In this document: in pieces, positions 30,021-43,600 of the stretch
Layout of the letters: every line of letters starts with the position of its first letter
Position numbering within the stretch: the stretch's first letter is position 1
Assembly (NCBI RefSeq): GCF_032854445.1
Contig: NC_088295.1
Location: forward strand, 2,918,501-2,982,500
Reading direction: 5' to 3'
DNA: 64,000 nucleotides
From: Liolophura sinensis
Lineage: Eukaryota > Mollusca > Polyplacophora > Chitonida > Chitonidae
Notes under the pieces: generated by a model
Seen by the model: only the letters and a program-made list of their open reading frames with translations
Database searches by the model: none
Told to the model about the DNA's origin: nothing
Program-made: the position numbers and the translations under genes

Positions 30021-30060
30021 ACTTCCTGTTTAAGGCCTGCATATAGGTCGTGTGCTCAGC
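30020..30060 (+). promoter_or_regulatory. Candidate promoter of gene B
   Basis: A TATA-like GCATATAGG lies about 30 bp before GCTCAGCTTAGC, a possible start. About 110 bp further on is a strong donor TAGG|GTAAGT (30172). This could be a TATA-type promoter for a non-coding first exon. Evidence is motif-level only. Confidence 0.22.
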
Positions 30061-30171
30061 TTAGCAATCACTGAAGCTCCATAACGTGACAGCCAACATA
30101 CAGTTGGGATATCCTACACACTGAAGTTACACTGATCACTGATAGATTTCTAGCCGTGGTTTACGAATAGG
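30060..30171 (+). other. Candidate non-coding first exon of gene B
   Basis: The exon would end at the donor ACGAATAGG|GTAAGT and join the acceptor at 51178 (TTTCTGTTCCCTTTCAG) over a 21-kb intron that holds arrays R15-R21. A second candidate donor is AAG|GTAAGT at 47355. That the first coding exon starts with an acceptor shows some upstream exon exists; which one is undecided. Confidence 0.25.
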
Positions 30172-30339
30172 GTAAGTACAAGTTTTTCAACAAGCAGGAA
30201 AGTCTAGAAACCCGTGGGCATAACTATGAGCAAGGATTATCGTACGTAGCGTAACGGAGACATGTTGTACCAGGGCCGTACATGTATGGAGTTCTTATTT
30301 AGCTCTTTTCATCGCTAGGAGAAGTCCTAATGGAGTAGT

Positions 30340-32330
30340 ATAGGTCTACACGCTGCTATATTTGCTAACTACAGGTTTTACTATGGAGGTCTACACGGTG
30401 ATATTTTTGCTAGCTACAGGTTTTACTGTGAAGGTCTACACTTTAATATATTTGCTAACTACAGGTTGTACTTTGGAGGTCTACACGATGATATATTTGC
30501 TAACTACAGGTTGTACTATGGAGGTCTACACGGTGATATTTTTGCTAGCTACAGGTTTTACTGTGGAGGTCTACACTTTGATATATTTGCTAACTACAGG
30601 TTGTACTTTGGAGGTCTACACGGTGATATATTTGCTAACTACAGGTTGTACTGTGGAGGTCTACACGGTGATATATTTGCTAACTACAGGTTGTACTGTG
30701 GAGGTCTACACGGTGATATATTTGCTAACTACAGGTTGTACTGTGGAGGTCTACACGCTGCTATATTTGTTAACTACAGGTTGTACTGTGGAGGTCAACA
30801 TGGTGATACATTTGCTAACTACAGGTTGTACTGTGGAGGTCTACACTATGACATTTTTGCTAACTACAGGTTGTACTGTGGAGGTCTACACTTTGATATA
30901 TTTGTTAACTACAGATTGTACTATGGAGGTCTACACGGTAATATATTTGCTAACTGCAGGTTGTACTGTGGAGGTCTACACGGTGATATATTTACTAACT
31001 ACAGGTTGTACTGTGGAGGTCTACACGCTGCTATATTTGTTAACTACAGGTTGTACTGTGGAGGTCTACACGGTGATACATTTGCTAACTACAGGTTTTA
31101 CTGTGGAGATCTACACAGTGATATATTTGCTTACTACAGGTTTTACTGTGGAGGTCTACACAGTGATATATTTGCCAACTACAGCTTTACTGTGGAGGTC
31201 TACACGGTGATATATTTGCTAACTACAGGTTTTACTATGGAGGTTTACACGGTGATATATTTGCTAGCTACAGGTTGTACTGTGGAGGTCTACACGGTGA
31301 TACATTTGCTAACTACCGGTTGTACTGTGGAGGTCTACAAGGTGATATATTTGCTTACTACAGGTTGTACTTTGGAGGTCTACACGGTAATATACTTGCT
31401 AACTACAGGTTGTGCTGTGGAGGCCTACACGGTGATACACTTGCTAACTACAGGTTTTACTGTGGAGGTCTACATGGTGATATATTTGCTAGCTACAGGT
31501 TGTACTGTGGAAGTCTACACGGTGATATATTTACCTACTACAGGTTGTACTGTGGAGGTCTACACGGTGATATATTTGCCAACTACAGGTTGTATGGTTT
31601 AGGTCTACACTTTGGTGTATTTGCTAACTACAGGTTGTACTGTGGAGGTCTACACGGTAATATACTTGCTAACAACACGCTGTACTGTGGAGGTCTACAT
31701 GGTGATATATTTGCTAACTACCGGTTGCACTGTGGAGGTCTACACGGCGATATATTTGCTAGCTACAGGTTTTACTGTGGAGGTCTACATGGTGATATAT
31801 TTGCTAACTACAGGTTTTACTGTGGAGGTCTACACGGTGATATATTTACCTACTACAGGTTTTACTGTGGAGATCTACACGGTGATATATTTGCTAACTA
31901 CAGGTTTTACTGTGGAGGCCTACACGGAGATATGTTTACCTACTACAGGTTGTGCTTTGGAGGCCTACACGGTGATATATTTGCTAACTACAGGTTGTAC
32001 TGTGGAGGTCTACACGGTGATATATTTGCTAGCTGCAGGTTGTACTGTGGAGGTCTACACGGTGATATATTTGCCAACTACAGGTTGTATGGTTTAGGTC
32101 TACACTTTGGTGTATTTGCTAACTACAGGTTGTATTGTTTAAGTTTACACCGTGTCATATTTGCCTACTATTTTGCCAAACACAGGTGTATTGTTTAGGT
32201 CTACACGGTGCCGTGTTTGCCAACCACAACTTGTATTATTTAGGTCTACACGGTACCGTGTTTGCCAACCACAGCTTTTATTGTTTATGTCACCACGGTG
32301 CCATATTTGCCAACTACAGTGGAATGAAAA
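30340..32330. repeat. Minisatellite R15, 45-bp unit, about 44 copies
   Basis: The unit contains TTTGCTAACTACAGGTTGTA, CTGTGGAGGTCTACACGGTG and ATATA. The 45-bp period is 15 codons, leaving two sense frames open (282-378 codons). The right end (32100-32330) is a decayed subfamily with CATATTTGCCAACTACA. A single-base deletion near 31190 moves the open frame. Confidence 0.95.
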
Positions 32331-32374
32331 GGAATATGGTGATCTACATACTCGCTTAATCATGTACGTACCCA

Positions 32375-33645
32375 CGAGATAATAGCGATCAGGGTTAGCA
32401 AGTGTAACAAGGATCAGGGTAATGGGGATCAGGGTAAGCAAGGGTAACAGATCTGGTATCGGGGATCAGGGTCATGGGGATCAGGGTAAGCAAAGGTAAC
32501 GGAGATCAAGGTCTTGGGGATCAGGGTAAGCAAGGAGAACTGAGATCAGGATAAGCAAGGGTAACGCGGATCAAGGTAAGCAAGGGTAACGGGGATCAGT
32601 GTAAGCAAGTGTAGAAAGGATCAGGGTAAGCAAGGTTAACGTGGATCAGGGTAAGCAATGGTAACAGATCAGGGTAACGGGGTTCAGGGTAAACAAGGGT
32701 AATGGGGATCAGGGTAATGGGAATTAGGGGTAAAGGTATTCGAAGTAAGCAAGGGTACCAGAGATAATGGAAATCAGGATAAGCGATGGTAATGAGCATC
32801 AGGGTATGCAAGGGTTATGGGGATCAGAATAAGCAAGGGTAACGGAAATCAGGACAGGCAAAGGTAGCGGGGATCAGGGTAATGGGATCAGGTAATAAAA
32901 CTCAGGGTAAGCAACAGAGACCACGGTAACAGAGATAAGCATGGATAACAGAGATCATAATAATCAAAGAAAACGGGGATCAGGGTAAGCATGAGGAACG
33001 GGGATCAGGGTAAGAAAGAGGAACGGGGACCAGTGTAAGCAAAGATAACGGAGATCATAGTAATCAAACATAACGGGGATCAGGATAAGCAAGGATAACG
33101 GAGATCATAGTAATCAAACATAACGGGGATCAGGATAAGCAAGGATAACGGAGATCATAGTAATCAAACAAAACGGGGATTAGGATAAGCAAGGATAACG
33201 GAGATCATAGTAATCAAACATAACGGGGATCAGGATAAGCAAGGATAACGGAGATCATAGTAATCAAACATAACGGGGATCAGGATTAGCAAGGATAACG
33301 GACATCATAGTAATCAAACATAACGGGGATCAGGATAAGCAAGGGTAACGGAGATCATAGTAATCAAACATAACGGGGATTAGGATAAGCAAGGATAACG
33401 GAGATCATAGTAATCAAACATAACGGGGATCAGGATAAGCAAGGATAACGGAGATCATAGTAATCAAACATAACGGGGATCAGGATTAGCAAGGATAACG
33501 GACATCATAGTAATCAAACATAACGGGGATCAGGATAAGCAAGGATAACGGAGATCATAGTAATCAAACATAACGGGGATCAGGATAAGCAAGGATAACG
33601 GAGATCATAGTAATCAAGCATAACGGGGATCAGGAAAAACAAGGA
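32375..33645. repeat. Minisatellite R16, 25-bp unit and 50-bp dimer
   Basis: The basic unit is GGGGATCAGGGTAAGCAAGG plus GTAAC. On the left (32375-33040) copies are irregular. From about 33050 a 50-bp dimer is repeated about 12 times, pairing AACGGGGATCAGGATAAGCA with AGGATAACGGAGATCATAGT. Many left-hand units contain GG|GTAAGC, a donor-like sequence on the sense strand. Confidence 0.93.
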
Positions 33646-33647
33646 TA

Positions 33648-34037
33648 TAATCGTCATGCCCGACATTCGCAGTCCGTAAAGGGCGTTATAAGTCGATAAT
33701 CACAAGATCCATTTCGAAAACAACGTTTAACACTAGCTCCCAAAGACAAAGGTATGTAAGAACAGGAAAAAATAGGTAACACACAAGAGAGAAGCGGTCA
33801 TCAGTTTTCAATGAAGGGCAGACAGTGGATATTCCAGGCATGAATTCCATATCAAAGTTCAAATTCGTAGACCATGAATGAGTTCCAGGTCAAATAACAA
33901 TTAAACGAGGTTTCTCAGTCGCGCTTTGATTGCAACTGTTTATAAAGGCATCATGCAGATGTAATGGGCATGGCTGCCTTTACGGCCCCTAGCCCCAGGT
34001 TAAGCGTTATTAGATACAGTTCGAAAATGACGAGCGA
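33648..34037. mobile_element. Non-autonomous DNA element (MITE-like), about 390 bp
   Basis: This unique sequence interrupts the R16 array. The left junction reads AAGGATA|TAATCGTCAT and the right reads ATGACGAGCGA|TAACGGAG. Removing the element and one TA restores AAGGATAACGGAG, the exact array unit. The ends carry a short imperfect inverted repeat (TCGTCAT near the left end, ATGACGA near the right). A TA target duplication is typical of Tc1/mariner-type elements; no transposase is encoded. Assignment to that superfamily is inference. Confidence 0.6.
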
Positions 34038-34039
34038 TA

Positions 34040-34400
34040 ACGGAGTAATGGGAATCAGGGTAAGCAAGGATAACGGAGATCAGGGTAAGCAAGAGGAACG
34101 GGGATCAGGGTAGTTGGATCAGGGTAAACAAGGGTGAGAGATGAAGGTAATGGAAATCAGGGTGAGCAAGGATAACGGAGATCAGGGTAAGCAAGAGGAA
34201 CGGGGATCAGGGTAATTGGATCAGGGTAAACAAGGGTAAGAGATAAGGGTAATGGAAATCAGGGTGAGAAAGGGTAACAAAGAGCAGGGTAATGGGAATC
34301 ATGGTTAGCAAAGGTAGCAGAGATCCGGCTAATGGCGATCAGGGTACGCAAGGCTCACGGGGATCAGCGTGAAAATGGATAAGGGGAATCAGGGGAATCA
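34040..34400. repeat. Minisatellite R16, continuation after the inserted element
   Basis: The 25-bp GATCAGGGTAAGCAAGG unit resumes directly after the element. A longer block with TAACGGAGATCAGGGTAAGC and AAGAGGAACGG is present twice (from about 34072 and about 34170). Confidence 0.88.
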
Positions 34401-34629
34401 AGAGTAAGGAATCCCGTTTATTAAAGAGTATCACAATTGCTTCCTGATGCATATACACGTTTAGTTAATAACAAGGAGCCAGACCTACACCGCAGTTCCT
34501 GTATCGGACTTCCCATTAGGTTTGTATGGTCTCCGCTGGTTAACAGTATGTTAAGATCAGTGTAGTAAATAATCATAATGTATTACTTTATACAACAACT
34601 AATTCTGAAGCTTTCATTGTGAATGTAAA
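34400..34629. other. Unique spacer between R16 and R17
   Basis: About 230 bp of AT-rich sequence without recognisable features. Confidence 0.4.
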
Positions 34630-37600
34630 TCCTGAAAGTCAGTTATAACAGGGAATCCTTTGTTGAATGTGATTCAGTCCCAACCATGAATCTCTGGCTG
34701 AATGTGAATCAGCCTTAACCGTGAATTTCATGTTAAAGATGAATTGGTCATAATAGTACATCTCTGGCTAAAGGTTAATCAGTCATAACAGTGAATCTGT
34801 CGCTGAATATGAATCAGTCATAACCGGGAATCTGTTGCTGAAGGTGAATCAGTCATAACCGGGAATCTGTTGCTGAAGGTGAATCAGTCATAACCGGGAA
34901 TCTGTTGCTGAATGTGAATCAGTCATAACCGGGAATCTGTTGCTGAATGTGAATCAGTCATAACCGGGTATCTGTTGCTGAAGGTGAATCAGTCATAACC
35001 GGGAATCTGTCGCTAAATATGAATCAGTCATAACCGGGTATCTGTTGCTGAATGTGAATCAGTCATAACCGGGAATCTGTCGCTGAATGTGAATCAGTCA
35101 TAACCGGGAATCTGTTGCTGAATGTGAATCAGTCATAACCGGGTATCTGTTGCTGAAGGTGAATCAGTCATAACCGGGAATCTGTTGCTGAATGTGAATC
35201 AGTCATAACCGGGTATCTGTTGCTGAAGGTGAATCAGTCATAACCGGGAATCTGTCGCTAAATATGAATCAGTCATAACCGGGTATCTGTTGCTGAAGGT
35301 GAATCGGTCATAACCGGGAATCTGTTGCTGAATGTGAATCAGTCATAACCGGGTATCTGTTGCTGACGGTGAATCAGTCATAACCGGGAATCTGTTGCTA
35401 AAGGTGAATCAGTCATAACCGGGAACCTGTTGCTAAATATGGATCAGTCATAACCGGGAATCTGTTGCTGAAGGTGAATCAGTCATAACCGGGAATCTGT
35501 TGCTGAATGTGAATCAGTCATAACCGGGAATGTGTCGCTGAATATGAATCAGTCATAACCGGGAATCTGTTGCTGAATGTGAATCAGTCATAACCGGGTA
35601 TCTGTTGCTGAAGGTGAATCAGTCATAACCGAGAATCTGTCGCTAAATATGAATCAGTCATAACCGGGTATCTGTTGCTGAAGGTGAATCAGTCATAACC
35701 GGGAATCTGTTGCTGAATGTGAATCAGTCATAACCGGGTATCTGTTGCTGAAGGTGAATCAGTCATAACCGGGAATCTGTCGCTAAATATGAATCAGTCA
35801 TAACCGGGTATCTGTTGCTGAAGGTGAATCAGTCATAACCGGGTATCTGTTGCTGAATGTGAATCAGTCATAACCGGGTATCTGTTGCTGAATGTGAATC
35901 AGTCATAACCGGGAATCTGTTGCTAAAGGTGAATCAGTCATAACCGGGAACCTGTTGCTGAATATGGATCAGTCATAACCGGGAATCTGTTGCTGAAGGT
36001 GAATCAGTCATAACCGTAAATCTGTTGCTGAATATGAATCAGTCATAACCGGGAATCTGCTGCTGAATATGAATCAGTCATAACCGAGAATCTGTTGCTG
36101 AAGTTGAATCAGTCATAACCGGGAACCTGTTGCTGAATATGAATCAGTCATAACCGTAAATCTGTTGCTGAATATGAATCAGTCATAACCGGAAATTTGT
36201 TGCTGAATGTGAATCAGTCATAACCGGGAATCTGTTGCTGAATATGAATCAGTCATAACCGGGAATCTGTTGCTGAAGGTGAATCAGTCATAACCGGGAA
36301 TCTGTTGCTGAATGTGAATCAGTCATAACCGGGAATCTGTTGCTGAATATGAATCAGTCATAACCGGGAACCTGTTGCTGAATATGAATCAGTCATAACC
36401 GGGAATCTGTTGATGAATGTGAATCAGTCATAACCGGGAACCTGTTGCTAAAGGTGAATCAGTCATAACCGGGAATCTGTTGCTGAATGTGAATCTTTTG
36501 CTGAAGGTGAATCAGTCATAACCGGGAATCTGTTGCTGAATATGAATCAGTCATAACCGGGAATCTGTTGCTGAAGATGAATCAGTCATAACCGGGAATC
36601 TGTTGCTGAATATGAATCAGTCATAACCGGGAATCTGTTGCTGAATGTGAATCAGTCATAACCGGGAACATGTTGCTGAAGGTGAATCAGTCATAACCGG
36701 GTATCTGTTGCTGAAGTTGAATCAGTCATAACCGGGAATCTGTTGCTGAATATGAATCAGTCATAACCGGGAATCTCTTGCTGAAGATGAATCAGTCATA
36801 ACCGGGAATCTGTTGCTGAATATGAATCAGTCATAACAGGGAATCTGTTGCTGAATATGAATCAGTCATAACCGGGAACCTGTTGCTGAATATGAATCAG
36901 TCATAACCGGGAATCTGTTGATGAATGTGAATCAATCATAACCGGGAACCTGTTGCTAAAGGTGAATCAGTCATAACCGGGAATCTGTTGCTGAATGTGA
37001 ATTTGTTGCTGAATGTTAATCAGTCATAACCGGGAATCTGTTGCTGAATATGAATCAGTCATAACCGGGAATCTGTTGCTGAAGGTGAATCAGTCATAAC
37101 CGGGAATCTGTTGCTGAAGGTGAATCAGTCATAACCGGGAATCTGTTGCTGAATATGAATCAGTCATAACCGGGTATCTGTTGCTGAAGGTGAATCAGTC
37201 ATAACCGGGAATCTGTTGCTGAAGGTGAATCAGTCATAACCGGGAATCTGTTGCTGAAGGTGAATCAGTCATAACCGGGAATCTGTTGCTGAATGTGAAT
37301 CAGTCATAACCGGGAATCTGTTGCTGAATATGAATCAGTCATAACCGGGAACCTGTTGCTGAATATGAATCAGTCATAACCGGGAATCTGTTGCTGAAGG
37401 TGAATCTGTTGCTGAATATGAATCAGTCATAACCGGGAATCTGTTGCTGAATGTGAATCTGTTGCTGAATGTGAATCAGTCATAACCGGGAATCTGTTGC
37501 TGAATATGAATCAGTCATAACCGGGAACCTGTTGCTGAAGGTAAATCAGTCATAACCGGGAATCTGTTGCTGAATGTGAATCAGTCATAACCGGGAATCT

Positions 37601-40600
37601 GTTGCTGAAGGTGAATCAGTCATAACCGGGAATCTGTTGCTGAAGGTGAATCAGTCATAACCGGGAACCTGTTGCTGAATATGAATTAGTCATAACCGGG
37701 AACCTGTTGCTGAAGGTGAATCAGTCATAACCGGGAATCTGTTGCTGAATGTGAATCAGTCATAACCGGGAATCTGTTGCTGAATGTGAATCTGTTGCTG
37801 AAGGTGAATCAGTCATAACCGGGAATCTGTTGCTGAATATGAATCAGTCATAACTGGGAATCTGTTGCTGAAGATGAATCAGTCATAACCGGGAATCTGT
37901 TGCTGAAGTTGAATCAGTCATAACCGGGAACCTGTTGCTGAATATAAATCAGTCATAACCGTAAATCTGTTGCTGAATATGAATCAGTCATAACCGGGAA
38001 TTTGTTGCTGAATGTGAATCAGTCATAACCGGGAATCTGTTGCTGAATATGAATCAGTCATAACCGGGTATCTGTTGCTGAAGGTGAATCAGTCATAACC
38101 GGGAATCTGTTGCTGAATGTGAATCAGTCATAACCGGGAATCTGTTGCTGAATATGAATCAGTCATAACCGGGAACCTGTTGCTGAATATGAATCAGTCA
38201 TAACCGGGAATCTGTTGATGAATATGAATCAGTCATAACCGGGAACCTGTTGCTAAAGGTGAATCAGTCATAACCGGAAATCTGTTGCTGAATGTGAATC
38301 TGTTGCTGAAGGTGAATCAGTCATAACCGGGAATCTGTTGCTGAATATGAATCAGTCATAACCGGGAACCTGTTGCTGAATATGAATCAGTCATAACCGG
38401 GAATCTGTTGCTGAAGGTGAATCAGTCATAACCGGGAATCTGTTGCTGAAGGTGAATCAGTCATAACCGGGAACCTGTTGCTGAATATGAATCAGTCATA
38501 ACCGGGAACCTGTTGCTGAAGGTGAATCAGTCATAACCGGGAATCTGTTGCTGAATGTGAATCAGTCATAACCGGGAACCTGTTGCTGAGTGTGAATCAG
38601 TCATAACCGGGAACCTGTTGCTGAATGTGAATCAGTCATAACCGGGAATTTGTTGCTGAATGTGAATCGGTCATAACCGGGAACCTGTTGCTGAATGTGA
38701 ATCAGTCATAACCGGGTATCTGTTGCTGAAGGTGAATCAGTCATAACCGGGAACCTGTTGCTGAATATAAATCAGTCATAACCGTAAATCTGTTGCTGAA
38801 TATGAATCAGTCATAACCGGGAATCTGTTGCTGAATATGAATCAGTCATAACCGGGAATCTGTTGCTGAATATGAATCAGTCATAACCGGGAATCTGTTG
38901 CTGAAGGTGAATCAGTCATAACCGGGAATCTGTTGCTGAACGTGAATCGGTCATAACCGGGAACCTGTTGCTGAAGGTGAGTCAGTCATAACCGGGTATC
39001 TGTTGCTGAAGTTGAATCGGTCATAACCGGGAACCTGTTGCTGAAGGTGAATCAGTCATAACCGGGTATCTGTTGCTGAAGTTGAATCGGTCATAACCGG
39101 GAACCTGTTACTGAATGTGAATCAGTCATAACCGGGAATCTGTTGCTGAAGGTGAATCAGTCATAACTGGGTATCTGTTGCTGAATGTGAATCAGCCATA
39201 ACCGGGAATCTGTTGTTGAATATGAATCAGTCATAACCGGGAATCTGTTGTTGAATATGAATCAGTCATGAACGGGAATCTGTTGCTGAAGGCGAATCAG
39301 TCATAACCGGGAATCTGTTGCTGAATGTGAATCAGTCATAACCGGGAATCTGTTGCTGAACGTGAATCAGTCATAAGCGGGTTTCTGTTGCTGAATGTGA
39401 ATCAGTCATAACCGGGTATTTGTTGCTGAAGGTGAATCAGTCATAACCGGGAACCTGTTGCTGAATATAAATCAGTCATAACCGTAAATCTGTTGCTGAA
39501 TATGAATCAGTCATAACCGGGAATCTGTTGCTGAATGTGAATCAGTCATAACCGGGAATCTGTTGCTGAATATGAATCAGTCATAACCGGGAATCTGTTG
39601 CTGAAGGTGAATCAGTCATAACCGGGAATCTGTTGCTGAACGTGAATCGGTCATAACCGGGAACCTGTTGCTGAAGGTGAATCAGTCATAACCGGGTATC
39701 TGTTGCTGAAGTTGAATCGGTCATATTCGGGAACCTGTTGCTGAATATAAATCAGTCATAACCGAGAATCTGTTGCTGAATATGAATCAGTCATAACCGG
39801 GAATTTGTTGCTGAATGTGAATCAGTCATAACCGGGAATCTGTTGCTGAAGGTGAATCAGTCATAACCGAAAATCTTTTGTTGAATATGAATCAGTCATA
39901 ACCGGGAATCTGTTGCTGAAGGTGAATCAGTCATAACCGGGTATCTGTTGCTGAAGGCGAATCAGTCATAACCGGGAATCTGTTGCTGAATGTGAATCAG
40001 TCATAACCGGGAATCTGTTGCTGAAGGTGAATCAGTCATAAGCGGGTATCTGTTGCTGAATGTGAATCAGTCATAACCGGGTATCTGTTGCTGAATATGA
40101 ATCAGTCATAAGCGGAAATCTGTTGCTGAATGTGAATCAGTCATAACCGGGAATCTGTTGCTGAATGTGAATCAGCCATAACTGGGAATCTGTCGCTGAA
40201 TATGAATCAGTCATAACCGAGAATCTATTGCTGAAGGTGAATCAGTCATAACCGGGAATCTGTTGCTGAAGGCGAATCGGTCATAACCGGGAATCTGTTG
40301 CTGAAGATGAATCAGTCATAACCGGGAATCTGTTGCTGAAGGTGAATCAGTCATAAGCGGGTATCTGTTGCTAAATGCGAATCAGTCATAAGCGGAAGTC
40401 TGTTACTGAATATGAATCAGTCATAAGGGGAAATCTGTTGCTGAAGGTGAATCAGTCATAACCGAGAATCTGTTGCTGAAGGTGAATCAGTCAAGAGCGT
40501 AAATCTTTTGCTGAAGGCGAATCAGTCATAACCGGGAATCTGTTGCTGAATGTGAATCAGTCATAACCGGGTATCTGTTGCTGAATGTGAATCAGTCATA

Positions 40601-43600
40601 ACCGGGAACATGTTGCTGAAGGTGAATCAGTCATAACCGGGTATCTGTTGCTGAAGTTGAATCAGTCATAACCGGGAATCTGTTGCTGAATATGAATCAG
40701 TCATAACCGGGAATCTCTTGCTGAAGATGAATCAGTCATAACCGGGAATCTGTTGCTGAATATGAATCAGTCATAACCGGGAATCTGTTGCTGAATATGA
40801 ATCAGTCATAACCGGGAACCTGTTGCTGAATATGAATCAGTCATAACCGGGAATCTGTTGATGAATGTGAATCAATCATAACCGGGAACCTGTTGCTAAA
40901 GGTGAATCAGTCATAACCGGGAATCTGTTGCTGAATGTGAATTTGTTGCTGAATGTTAATCAGTCATAACCGGGAATCTGTTGCTGAATATGAATCAGTC
41001 ATAACCGGGAATCTGTTGCTGAAGGTGAATCAGTCATAACCGGGAATCTGTTGCTGAAGGTGAATCAGTCATAACCGGGAATCTGTTGCTGAATATGAAT
41101 CAGTCATAACCGGGTATCTGTTGCTGAAGGTGAATCAGTCATAACCGGGAATCTGTTGCTGAAGGTGAATCAGTTATAACCGGGAATCTGTTGCTGAAGG
41201 TGAATCAGTCATAACCGGGAATCTGTTGCTGAATGTGAATCAGTCATAACCGGGAATCTGTTGCTGAATATGAATCAGTCATAACCGGGAACCTGTTGCT
41301 GAATATGAATCAGTCATAACCGGGAATCTGTTGCTGAATGTGAATCAGTCATAACCGGGTATCTGTTGCTGAATGTGAATCAGTCATAACCGGGAACATG
41401 TTGCTGAAGGTGAATCAGTCATAACCGGGTATCTGTTGCTGAAGTTGAATCAGTCATAACCGGGAATCTGTTGCTGAATATGAATCAGTCATAACCGGGA
41501 ATCTCTTGCTGAAGATGAATCAGTCATAACCGGGAATCTGTTGCTGAATATGAATCAGTCATAACCGGGAATCTGTTGCTGAATATGAATCAGTCATAAC
41601 CGGGAACCTGTTGCTGAATATGAATCAGTCATAACCGGGAATCTGTTGATGAATGTGAATCAATCATAACCGGGAACCTGTTGCTAAAGGTGAATCAGTC
41701 ATAACCTGGAATCTGTTGCTGAATGTGAATTTGTTGCTGAATGTTAATCAGTCATAACCGGGAATCTGTTGCTGAATATGAATCAGTCATAACCGGGAAT
41801 CTGTTGCTGAAGGTGAATCAGTCATAACCGGGAATCTGTTGCTGAAGGTGAATCAGTCATAACCGGGAATCTGTTGCTGAATATGAATCAGTCATAACCG
41901 GGTATCTGTTGCTGAAGGTGAATCAGTCATAACCGGGAATCTGTTGCTGAAGGTGAATCAGTCATAACCGGGAATCTGTTGCTGAAGGTGAATCAGTCAT
42001 AACCGGGAATCTGTTGCTGAATGTGAATCAGTCATAACCGGGAATCTGTTGCTGAATATGAATCAGTCATAACCGGGAACCTGTTGCTGAATATGAATCA
42101 GTCATAACCGGGAATCTGTTGCTGAAGGTGAATCTGTTGCTGAATATGAATCAGTCATAACCGGGAATCTGTTGCTGAATGTGAATCTGTTGCTGAATGT
42201 GAATCAGTCATAACCGGGAATCTGTTGCTGAATATGAATCAGTCATAACCGGGAACCTGTTGCTGAAGGTAAATCAGTCATAACCGGGAATCTGTTGCTG
42301 AATGTGAATCAGTCATAACCGGGAATCTGTTGCTGAAGGTGAATCAGTCATAACCGGGAATCTGTTGCTGAAGGTGAATCAGTCATAACCGGGAACCTGT
42401 TGCTGAATATGAATTAGTCATAACCGGGAACCTGTTGCTGAAGGTGAATCAGTCATAACCGGGAATCTGTTGCTGAATGTGAATCAGTCATAACCGGGAA
42501 TCTGTTGCTGAATGTGAATCTGTTGCTGAAGGTGAATCAGTCATAACCGGGAATCTGTTGCTGAATATGAATCAGTCATAACTGGGAATCTGTTGCTGAA
42601 GATGAATCAGTCATAACCGGGAATCTGTTGCTGAAGTTGAATCAGTCATAACCGGGAACCTGTTGCTGAATATAAATCAGTCATAACCGTAAATCTGTTG
42701 CTGAATATGAATCAGTCATAACCGGGAATTTGTTGCTGAATGTGAATCAGTCATAACCGGGAATCTGTTGCTGAATATGAATCAGTCATAACCGGGTATC
42801 TGTTGCTGAAGGTGAATCAGTCATAACCGGGAATCTGTTGCTGAATGTGAATCAGTCATAACCGGGAATCTGTTGCTGAATATGAATCAGTCATAACCGG
42901 GAACCTGTTGCTGAATATGAATCAGTCATAACCGGGAATCTGTTGATGAATATGAATCAGTCATAACCGGGAACCTGTTGCTAAAGGTGAATCAGTCATA
43001 ACCTGAAATCTGTTGCTGAATGTGAATCTGTTGCTGAAGGTGAATCAGTCATAACCGGGAATCTGTTGCTGAATATGAATCAGTCATAACCGGGAACCTG
43101 TTGCTGAATATGAATCAGTCATAACCGGGAATCTGTTGCTGAAGGTGAATCAGTCATAACCGGGAATCTGTTGCTGAAGGTGAATCAGTCATAACCGGGA
43201 ACCTGTTGCTGAATATGAATCAGCCATAACCGGGAACCTGTTGCTGAAGGTGAATCAGTCATAACCGGGAATCTGTTGCTGAATGTGAATCAGTCATAAC
43301 CGGGAACCTGTTGCTGAGTGTGAATCAGTCATAACCGGGAACCTGTTGCTGAATGTGAATCAGTCATAACCGGGAATTTGTTGCTGAATGTGAATCGGTC
43401 ATAACCGGGAACCTGTTGCTGAATGTGAATCAGTCATAACCGGGTATCTGTTGCTGAAGGTGAATCAGTCATAACCGGGAACCTGTTGCTGAATATAAAT
43501 CAGTCATAACCGTAAATCTGTTGCTGAATATGAATCAGTCATAACCGGGAATCTGTTGCTGAATATGAATCAGTCATAACCGGGAATCTGTTGCTGAATA

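Noticed and set aside
30362-32198. Sense frames of 282, 378 and 307 codons over R15
   Set aside because: The 45-bp period is a multiple of three; two frames are open in overlapping places, and indels switch the open frame freely, showing no selection for coding.
32375-33645. Homing-endonuclease-like site (GGATAACAGGGTAAT type)
   Set aside because: Similarity to that kind of motif is only partial and arises from the 25-bp repeat.
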